Shown here one piece after another: positions 60,701-64,000 of a stretch of 64,000 nt of DNA. Source of the DNA: Cyrtodaria siliqua (lineage: Eukaryota > Mollusca > Bivalvia > Adapedonta > Hiatellidae); contig JAWPHD010001826.1 in the NCBI GenBank assembly GCA_037043455.1, positions 186,001-250,000 on the forward strand, written 5' to 3'. Positions within the stretch are counted from its first letter, which is position 1. Each line of letters starts with the position of its first letter. The notes below the pieces were generated by a model that saw only the letters and a program-made list of their open reading frames with translations, made no database searches and was not told the origin of the DNA. A program made the translations under genes and the position numbers.

Positions 60701-61594
60701 TGCCTGTTCCTATTGTCAACCCTTTTATATTTGTGATGTCGTGTCTTAACCTTTAGTCATCTTTAAAATTGTTGTTTGTTTCTATGCATGCTTTTGGATG
60801 ACTGTGATCCTTGAATGCTACGTTACCTGTTCGACTTTTATATCTACTTTTAGCTTTACTTATTATTTATAAACATGTTTGCCTGGACAATACAGATGAT
60901 TTTGTTTCTTTTTTGTTTCTAAACTAATAGTTCATATATAATAGTTCATTATAAATGCTTTTTGTAGTACACATAATTTAAAACATATGTTCTTTGATCA
61001 CAAAACTAGAATTATTTTATAGCCTAAAAGCATCATATATATGTATGCACTCGAAAATAGTATGATGATATTATTCGTATTTGGATTGGCACCTATACTT
61101 CTTCAGCTCGAATTCAGTCTCGTTTTGGAAGTATAGATTATGAATTAACAATTCTTAATTGGAATGTAGTATAATTCAGTATGGCATGAACGGAAATGTA
61201 TATATAATAATAATGAGGTATGTTTCATATTATCCGTTTTTCTCTCAAACGATGATCAATATTTGTGTAGAGTTTAACATATAAAGATGCAAGATTACGT
61301 TAAAGAGTTATACAATGAATACGGAAAGTCAGTGATTTGCAAGTTCGGATACCTCCCTTTTTTCAAATGCATATTCTACAGTTCCCTATTTCCATATCCG
61401 GAGTAATTCCAGAGTTAACAGATTTCTGGAATGTTGGATTGGGAATACAAATGTTATTGAGTAATCCAATTAACCACAAAACAATTAAACTAGTAATTAG
61501 GTGAATATCTACAAATTCACTTACCGCTGGGAGAACTTGTAACAGCTGTGTTTTTCAAAACAAAAAGTCCTATAAAAACCACACATGTGTTCAT
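32215..61594 (-). CDS. Ig/FN3 transmembrane receptor with tyrosine-repeat tail (15 or more exons)
   Basis: Reconstructed from splice-bounded segments with matching phases. Exons: 61594-61525, 60250-59942, 59373-59224 (or -59240), 52534-52313, 51481-51197, 49922-49635, 48950-48642, 46424-46137, 45542-45420, 45307-45209, 43984-43945, 42879-42800, 40814-40775, 40189-40107, 33157-33118, 32297-32215. The product is about 840 residues: signal peptide, five Ig-like domains, FN3, transmembrane helix, and a cytosolic tail with ten tyrosines. Extracellular exons are all phase 1-1, as usual for Ig/FN3 genes. The layout resembles nephrin-type adhesion receptors and invertebrate immune-type Ig receptors; which one is open. 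The 3' end is uncertain: reading past the last exon gives GKLQNLFTY then stop at 32,186. Confidence 0.75.
32455..33025. repeat. purine-rich microsatellites with a duplicated block
   Basis: GAAA, GGAC and GA runs are followed by a segment of about 140 bp (GGTAGACATGGCAGGCAG ... GAATTTATTATTTATTTTCC) present at 32,630-32,775 and again at 32,890-33,025. It is intronic to the receptor gene. A similar GAAA-rich tract sits at the same place in the second cassette (40,340-40,500). Confidence 0.85.
33118..33157 (-). CDS. receptor tail exon a3 (NYENG)
   Basis: A 40-nt microexon between acceptor TTTTTAG and donor AAG/GTATAG, encoding DNYENGTVLESTKR across the junction. YEN fits the Grb2 SH2 preference (YxN). 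Phase 1 in, phase 2 out. Confidence 0.75.
33240..33545 (+). mobile_element. Penelope-like terminal sequence remnant
   Basis: The segment from GGTGCCGGTTTTGAACTG through GGTCGAACAGAAAATGT matches ends of the Penelope-like copies at 53,590-53,850 and 56,770-57,010. No coding part remains. Confidence 0.5.
33545..40085. repeat. 6.5-kb composite (AT)n minisatellite array
   Basis: About 100 units, each a run of (AT)n of variable length, followed by AGAATAAACAACCA and one of two tails. The long tail has CAATGTTAATAACAAGCC and ATCATTAGGTGAACAG; the short tail has CAATTTAATAACAGGTGAAC. Long and short types are interspersed in blocks. It fills most of the b2-a3 intron and stops about 21 bp from the b2 splice donor. 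Confidence 0.95.
40107..40189 (-). CDS. receptor tail exon b2 (SYETT...HVYSDL)
   Basis: 83 nt between acceptor ATTTCAG and donor AAG/GTAAAC. Translation: DTEASYETTS, then NVNEHVYSDLTTSNQ. Same phases as b1 and b3. Confidence 0.8.
40340..40500. repeat. GAAA microsatellite
   Basis: A long (GAAA)n run with GGAA variants in the intron between b2 and a2, followed by CAGACAGACAGG-type repeats to about 40,645. Confidence 0.95.
40775..40814 (-). CDS. receptor tail exon a2 (EYENG)
   Basis: 40 nt, acceptor TTTTTAG, donor AAG/GTACAG. Encodes EEYENGSVLESTKR with the first residue split. YENG again fits a YxN motif. Confidence 0.75.
40925..42615. repeat. 1.7-kb array of a 15-bp minisatellite
   Basis: Over 110 copies of ACAATGACATTCAAC with C/T/G variants. 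Because 15 is a multiple of three, several frames stay open (up to 403 codons, TMTFN or VECHC repeats). It lies in the intron between b1 and a2 and is not coding. Confidence 0.97.
42640..42735 (+). mobile_element. Penelope-like terminal sequence remnant
   Basis: GACACCAGACACAAACATGG through GGTGCCGGTTTTAAACT matches 33,365-33,460, and more loosely 53,735-53,800. Confidence 0.45.
42735..42786. repeat. (GA)n microsatellite next to a splice donor
   Basis: About 25 GA dinucleotides end about 12 bp from the b1 donor. Confidence 0.95.
42800..42879 (-). CDS. receptor tail exon b1 (SYEWS...HVYLDL)
   Basis: 80 nt between acceptor ATTTCAG and donor AAG/GTAAAC, one codon shorter than b2 and b3. Encodes DTEASYEWSTTN, then LNEHVYLDLKQSDQ. 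First copy after the transmembrane helix. Confidence 0.8.
43030..43700 (+). pseudogene. Penelope-like reverse transcriptase fragment
   Basis: Broken plus-strand frames read LNKANISNNVASFLDLHLS, GVHVSKLIRFSQSCSRVED and LRQGLSQPDVYVDVIYKLRK, the C-terminal thumb side of the element at 53,600-56,620. Several stops and shifts. It lies in the intron between a1 and b1, antisense to the receptor gene. Confidence 0.8.
43945..43984 (-). CDS. receptor tail exon a1 (EYEDE)
   Basis: 40 nt, acceptor TTTTTTCAG, donor AAG/GTACAG. Encodes DEYEDEIVLESKTR. The Asn two residues after Tyr of the other a exons is Asp here, so the Grb2-type preference is lost in this copy. Confidence 0.7.
44002..44038 (-). pseudogene. 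decayed copy of tail exon a
   Basis: Acceptor CTGTTTAG followed by 37 nt in the right phase reading DEEENGMLASTNR. The motif tyrosine is Glu and the donor GT is GA (CAG/GAACAG), so it should not splice at this point. The intact a1 exon lies only 17 bp further on. Confidence 0.6.
44090..44900 (+). mobile_element. Penelope-like terminal sequences, nested pieces
   Basis: Three partial matches to element ends occur: around 44,140-44,290 (GTCGAACAAGAAATGTAGC), 44,330-44,410 (ACCGCCTTGGAACGGTCA) and 44,725-44,890 (ACCTCACTATTACCCTATTG). Between them 44,515-44,720 matches 47,630-47,850, a second uncharacterised repeat. No protein-coding part is seen. Confidence 0.55.
45209..45307 (-). CDS. receptor juxtamembrane cytoplasmic exon (HAYIND)
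   Basis: 99 nt, acceptor TGTTTCAG, donor TAG/GTAATG. Encodes GCLCDTTKATKDVNIADR, then STDEHAYINDAAAI. YIN fits the YxN SH2 motif. Two cysteines just inside the membrane could be acylated (inference). Confidence 0.75.
45420..45542 (-). CDS. receptor transmembrane exon
   Basis: 123 nt, acceptor CATTTCAG, donor TGTG/GTAGGT. Encodes SIQDGSQMQSG, then a hydrophobic helix of about 22 residues (TIIGTSVGGFVLAVLVMVIG, ILLW), then RRHTC. Positive charges follow the helix, so the C-terminus is cytoplasmic. Confidence 0.85.
45543..46136. other. intron, unannotated
   Basis: At 45,745-45,800 a GATAGTGGTTAACTACG stretch resembles a tRNA-type A box, possibly a SINE scrap. Otherwise nothing is recognised. 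Confidence 0.35.
46137..46424 (-). CDS. receptor fibronectin type III domain exon
   Basis: 288 nt (96 aa), phase 1-1, acceptor GTTTCAG, donor TAG/GTGCGT. A full FN3 domain: PDTPTDLQPL at the start, core Trp in ITIQWEPGFNGG, Tyr in FYIEYRIS, the LYGLTAEAQYAVQIYSQN signature of strands E-F, and SIGNSSMTGIKTFVTL at the end. Confidence 0.9.
46509..47047. mobile_element. 539-bp foldback MITE with TA target sites
   Basis: The two halves are inverted copies almost end to end. The termini CTGAGCAAAAATAGAAACG face each other and are flanked by TA (46,507-46,508 and 47,048-47,049), as for Tc1/mariner-type elements. No transposase. It sits in the intron between FN3 and Ig5. Confidence 0.85.
47060..48170. 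other. intron with an uncharacterised repeat
   Basis: 47,630-47,850 (GATCCTTTGGGATAAACGAG ... GGTGAGAGGTG) matches 44,515-44,720, and a short piece recurs at 50,010-50,030. Family unknown. The rest is unannotated. Confidence 0.45.
48176..48284. mobile_element. short palindromic MITE
   Basis: About 109 bp ending in GGTTATTAGATTT / AAATCTAATAACC inverted repeats, with an internal GGGATATAT/ATATATCCC pair. The ends resemble those of the large foldback at 5,923-7,607 (GGTTATTGAATTTG). Confidence 0.75.
48642..48950 (-). CDS. receptor Ig-like domain 5 exon
   Basis: 309 nt (103 aa), phase 1-1, acceptor TTTAAG, donor CAAG/GTTTGT. I-set style: DNSTLSITITAYPAPSAF, VWSKF with the core Trp, then DLSITDMQESHFGQYKLEV. 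Both disulfide cysteines are replaced (Thr region in strand B, Leu in strand F), so it would fold without the canonical bridge. Confidence 0.8.
48951..49634. other. intron, unannotated
   Basis: Near 49,340-49,385 a tRNA-B-box-like GGTTCGAAC occurs, but no full tRNA fold or SINE could be supported. Confidence 0.35.
49635..49922 (-). CDS. receptor Ig-like domain 4 exon
   Basis: 288 nt (96 aa), phase 1-1, acceptor TGTTTCAG, donor AGAG/GTATGA. Reads VQVFNVTLYDDTTPVTG, VEKTLTCTPGISRPDAIV, KAVYCKAYNIQPESQ, LYVR. It is close to Ig3 (exon duplication). Both cysteines are present, but the core Trp of strand C is Leu (ILYIGN against ITWYIG in Ig3). Confidence 0.85.
49930..50690. other. intron with Penelope-like end fragment
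   Basis: 50,205-50,260 (AATTCGAACAGGAAATGCAG) matches the element end seen at 56,785. The rest is unannotated. Confidence 0.4.
50690..50975. repeat. 31-bp minisatellite
   Basis: About nine copies of a unit containing CCCTTTATGTCGACACCATA, in the intron between Ig3 and Ig4. Confidence 0.95.
51197..51481 (-). CDS. receptor Ig-like domain 3 exon
   Basis: 285 nt (95 aa), phase 1-1, acceptor ATTTCAG, donor AGAG/GTATGT. Reads VQVSSVTIYDILPVTN, KILTCKPGTSRPEATITW, YIGTVKQIT, KNIYCRAYNVQPEG, LYVR. Canonical Cys-Trp-Cys are all present. The TSRPEATITW pattern is typical of nephrin/IRRE-like and other adhesion-type Ig domains. Confidence 0.9.
51490..52312. other. intron, unannotated
   Basis: AT-rich. 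No repeat or coding signal is recognised. Confidence 0.4.
52313..52534 (-). CDS. receptor Ig-like domain 2, second half
   Basis: 222 nt (74 aa), phase 1-1, acceptor TATGCAG, donor GCAG/GTAAAA. Reads LRQQYPTSGVTNSETGD, IYTSSLTLSRNTTF, then NRTVSFECGMTFP with the strand-F cysteine. Several NxT/S sequons occur. It completes the half-domain at 59,224-59,373, from which it is separated by about 6.7 kb. Confidence 0.75.
52690..52880 (-). mobile_element. Penelope-like terminal sequence remnant
   Basis: The reverse complement of the segment around GGCGGTAGCCCTACTATCAA matches 53,640-53,800. Confidence 0.5.
53190..53590. repeat. 30-bp minisatellite, block 1
   Basis: About fourteen copies of a unit containing GTGTTTACATGTACAACCAG. 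The same unit makes blocks at 56,620-56,765 and 57,935-59,235; Penelope-like elements fill the gaps. Confidence 0.95.
53595..56615 (-). mobile_element. Penelope-like retroelement, N-terminal-nuclease type, 5'-truncated
   Basis: Minus strand, multiply frameshifted. N-terminal part (56,590-56,045): ELKWMNNLQTPYPLGLND resembles the end of a GIY-YIG nuclease placed before the RT. A linker follows with a CxC motif (ECECNTS, 55,951-55,962). RT motifs: KLHTNPYKARFTSNSS, YDFSTLYTTLPHHL (catalytic Asp of motif A), GIPMGTNCAPLIADLFLFCY (motif B), RYLDD (motif C). The thumb side reads GYRYHKLRKTF. The 3' noncoding end (53,595-53,850) recurs as solo pieces elsewhere. The domain order matches PLEs with permuted N-terminal EN (the Naiad type known from invertebrates). 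The copy is dead. Confidence 0.8.
56620..56765. repeat. 30-bp minisatellite, block 2
   Basis: Five copies between two Penelope-like insertions, same unit as block 1. Confidence 0.9.
56770..57930 (-). mobile_element. Penelope-like retroelement, 3' part only
   Basis: Minus-strand copy of the thumb/3' region (MIYKLRMILGHDHFHVIFVK at 57,450; RKLCITKTLLHQGYRYHK at about 57,610) plus the terminal noncoding sequence. It is severely 5'-truncated at about 57,930, where array sequence resumes. Confidence 0.8.
57935..59235. repeat. 30-bp minisatellite, block 3
   Basis: More than 40 copies. Frames open on both strands for up to 306 codons are array translation. The block runs to the edge of the Ig2 exon. 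Confidence 0.95.
59224..59373 (-). CDS. receptor Ig-like domain 2, first half
   Basis: Acceptor TTTTACAG. Reads TPVNIQYRDAPQQVQDLS, SAVVMTCVTSSCTFPAP, then TFHWYYKE with strand-B Cys and core Trp. Two donors are possible. GAG/GTAACC (exon to 59,240) is phase 0 and would not join the next exon. CCG/GTTGTA (exon to 59,224), created within the first minisatellite unit, is phase 1 and does join. Either the gene uses a repeat-borne donor or an intervening exon was missed. Confidence 0.65.
59942..60250 (-). CDS. receptor Ig-like domain 1 exon
   Basis: 309 nt (103 aa), phase 1-1, acceptor ATTTCAG, donor TACA/GTAAGT. V-set-like: LTVLGNSVTEKGGNITIEC, QNWAI, RYRFSTNGSSMFVNI, GEDDGNWTC. Two extra cysteines (SCIPSYC) lie in the C'-D region. 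It follows the signal-peptide exon. Confidence 0.85.
60483..61085. repeat. inverted repeat bounding a Penelope-like end
   Basis: 60,483-60,549 and 61,020-61,085 are inverted copies (GAGTGCATACATATATATGA). Between them 60,640-60,845 is a Penelope-like terminal sequence in minus orientation. Confidence 0.7.
61525..61594 (-). CDS. receptor signal-peptide exon
   Basis: ATG at 61,594-61,592. Reads MNTCVVFIGLFVLKN, TAVTSSPS, then one base before donor CAGCG/GTAAGT. Short N-region, hydrophobic core and small residues fit a secretory signal. An in-phase acceptor follows at 60,251. Confidence 0.75.
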
Positions 61595-61689
61595 GTTTCA
61601 GTATTTCTTCATTCTGAAAAATACGAATGTACTTGATCGATGATATTCAGGATATATAAATGTGTGTTTCACGCTCAAATACAAGTAGA

Positions 61690-62720
61690 TGTGAAAGTCG
61701 AACAGGACATGTAGCATTCAAGGACCACAGTCATTCAAAAACACTCACAGAAACAAACAACTACAAAGAAGATTAAAAGGCAAGATATGACCTTACAAAC
61801 ATAAAAGGATTTACAATAGGGCTACAGCTTTGGCGTGGACAGTGGTACAAAATGCCGCTGGGTGTTTAAACTAGGTTCTAGGGTGCACCAAACCTCACTA
61901 TTACCCTATTGCTATCCTAAACCAAGGGCATGTGCAAAACAGAGATATCCTCGACATGTTATATTCTCTAACAAACAAGGCAGTTTTAATAGGCAATATA
62001 AGCGAGACACATACATGATCATGTATACATATAATATAAAACAGCGCCCAGAAAGTCACAAAGTAAATACTCAGTGACTTGGCAGAAGTCAGAGCAACAA
62101 CACAACAAACCGTTAAGGGTGCGCCTAGACAATAGTTAAGACATACTCTACCGTCCTATAAGAAATAAGATAGACCTACACAATCTGTCCGGTCATCGCA
62201 CAATTAAAGAGGAAAGCATAGTGGCGAACTGTAAATCGGTCAACCACTAAACACGCAGTGCGTTTCCAAATGATAGGGTCATAACCCCTGTTGATAAACG
62301 TTTTAGTACGTTTAATAGAGATTGTATGAACGCGTTTATGACCAAGGATCTTACGAAGTTGTAAATCGCAACACCATAGAAGTCAGGTTGTGATTGTGCT
62401 TGTCAATGAAGGGTTCTTAGGTTCCTTTTTTATTTTAAAAGTAGATCAGGGTTACGATAATAACATTTTGAAATGGTTTTCGAAGTTTATGGTAACGGTA
62501 GCCCTGCTGGAGTAGCTGTTTAGTTATACAACTATTACGAATATTTAAGTCCTCAACATGACTACAAGCTCTAGAAAAACGAATAAGTTGAGAAGCAAAA
62601 GAGGTGCACAGTTCGTACCCATAGGGATACCAACAATTTGCCTATAAAAAAACGGTAGTTCCATACCTGACGAAAATATTATCTAATAGGAAAATGAGTG
62701 CGTCAATACAATTTCAAGAA
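61690..62720 (-). mobile_element. Penelope-like retroelement fragment upstream of the receptor gene
   Basis: Terminal noncoding part at 61,690-61,920, then thumb and RT remnants up to motif B (62,600-62,640, compare 54,880-54,900). All frames are broken. Confidence 0.75.
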
Positions 62721-63515
62721 ATGTCTACGTTGTGTAATGGTTAACGTAGTAGCCCAAATTCGTCAGTGAATTGTGCACGTCATGGTGCAAATGTGTAGTA
62801 TATAGATATGATAATAATTACCAATATGAACATATTTAGAACGGAGGTGCAGCAGCCTGTTTCATTTTTCTTCTTTGAAAAACGAAGAATCGTCTGCATG
62901 CAGCGTGAAGTGAATGTGACGCATCACTTTAACATGTTACTCGTTAGATGTTTCTTTTAGTTTAATTTTAATTGCTTATCCATAATCATAAAACGCAATG
63001 TTGAAGATTTTATTTTTTGTTAGATCCGTATAGCTAATCATGGACAGTGTAGATACAGCTTGAAAAGAAGCCTTTAGTAGTACACATAGTCGATCACATG
63101 AGGATCTTCGCAATGATTAAAAAATGTCACCTCGCCAAATGCAGATTAAAGATGTTTTAAGTCTTTCCTTATGTAAGTCGATGTGTTTATGCAAAAATAT
63201 GCGAACTATACAAACTTTGGACCACGGGGGCGCGGCTATCTTTGACTCCGAACACTTTAACTGTGCAAACTTGATAATCCAGGAGTTAGCGATCATTAAT
63301 AATAATACAGAACGGGAGAGGCGGTGGATGCTCTACAATCTAGTGTGGCTCTTATGTCAAGGATTTCATCATTAAATTCCCTTCAATACGCTTTATACAA
63401 GTGCAAAACACAATAACATCCACAACGTATAAACCTACGACCTCATGCTAACAATTAAAAACATAGGTAAATAAAAACAAAAACAAAAAACAAGTAAAAA
63501 TCAAGATTTATTTTT
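62721..63515. other. unannotated stretch
   Basis: An 83-codon plus-strand frame (63,124-63,375) has no recognised domain. No promoter for the receptor gene could be picked out with confidence. Confidence 0.4.
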
Positions 63516-63560
63516 GTAACTCCAGTGGGATTTGAACCCACTGCCCTAGGTTCCCAGTGT
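63516..63560 (-). repeat. tRNA-like T-arm fragment
   Basis: Minus strand GTGGG-TTCAAAT-CCCAC is a perfect T arm with a B-box, but no D arm or acceptor stem is present. Probably a SINE relic. Confidence 0.35.
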
Positions 63561-63659
63561 ACAAGAAGTAATTACAAAATTTATTTCTATGGCGGCCATC
63601 TTGTATGTCGCATAAACCTTAGTTTAACAAATTGAAAAACATTTACCTTAGAATAATCC

Positions 63660-64000
63660 GTGTGAAGTTTGATCCAAATTGACCACGCGGTTTATGAGAA
63701 GAAGAGTTTTTAAATATTTTCCCTATATAACTTTTCATAAGATCTTTGGTCATAATCACTTTCATACAATCTTCATAAAACTTGTTAAACAGTTTATTAA
63801 AAGAGGTAATGACCCTATCATTTCGCAACGTACTGTATGTTCAGTGGTTGACCCATTTACAGTTCGCCACTATGCTTTCCTCTTTGATTGTGGGATGACA
63901 GGACAGATTGTGGACGTTATTTTGACGTCTATCTAAATTCTCATTGGACGGTAGCGTTTGATGTTTGTCTTATAGGTCATAGGGTCCAGCATCTGTTAGG
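63660..64000 (+). mobile_element. Penelope-like retroelement fragment, runs off the window
   Basis: Plus-strand frame FGHNHFHTIFIKLVKQFIKR, then VVDPFTVRHYAFLFDCGMTG matches the C-terminus of the element (compare 43,480-43,640 and 57,235-57,450). Confidence 0.8.

Overview
The window looks like AT-rich nuclear DNA of an invertebrate animal, most likely a lophotrochozoan and probably a bivalve mollusc. The grounds are spliced genes with animal introns, an Ig/FN3 receptor, N-terminal-RASSF-like Ras-association genes, tRNA-derived SINEs, Penelope-like and non-LTR retroelements, foldback MITEs, and an extreme load of minisatellites. The species cannot be read from the sequence. There are no prokaryotic features, and I could not support an intact functional tRNA or rRNA gene.

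Region 1 (1-25.1 kb) is a cluster of Ras-association genes. Two arms, about 0.28-3.88 kb (+) and 13.89-17.75 kb (-), are inverted copies of each other. Each carries a promoter pair and one RA-domain gene. The right gene is open for 405 codons. The left one has lost its start and carries a nonsense change and frameshifts. A third, more divergent paralogue (about 375 aa, two coding exons) lies at 22.5-24.3 kb on the minus strand. The arms and this paralogue share a composite promoter (ETS-type CCGGAAG plus E-box CACGTG, and in the arms an AAGATGGCGG box). The 10 kb spacer is filled with minisatellites, nested foldback elements, SINEs and a dead LINE.

Region 2 (25.8-31.2 kb) is a block of minisatellites split by LINE insertions. 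One LINE is about 3.1 kb with endonuclease and reverse transcriptase domains, and its YADD tyrosine is replaced by a stop codon.

Region 3 (61.6 kb down to 32.2 kb, minus strand) reads as one split gene of about 29 kb that no single open reading frame reveals. It has a signal peptide, five Ig-like domains, one fibronectin III domain, one transmembrane helix and a tyrosine-rich cytoplasmic tail. The tail is built from a two-exon cassette present three times in tandem (YENG / SYE / HVYSDL motifs). All exon phases are compatible, giving about 840 residues. The introns between the tail cassettes hold a 6.5 kb (AT)n composite array and a 1.7 kb 15-bp minisatellite. The long intron inside Ig2 holds Penelope-like elements lying between blocks of one 30-bp minisatellite.

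The most interesting points are the triplicated phosphotyrosine cassette, the inverted RASSF-like duplication with its shared promoter module, and the Penelope-like copies. The latter carry a CxC motif after what looks like the end of an N-terminal GIY-YIG nuclease. Domain names are from my own reading of the translations; no database search was run.
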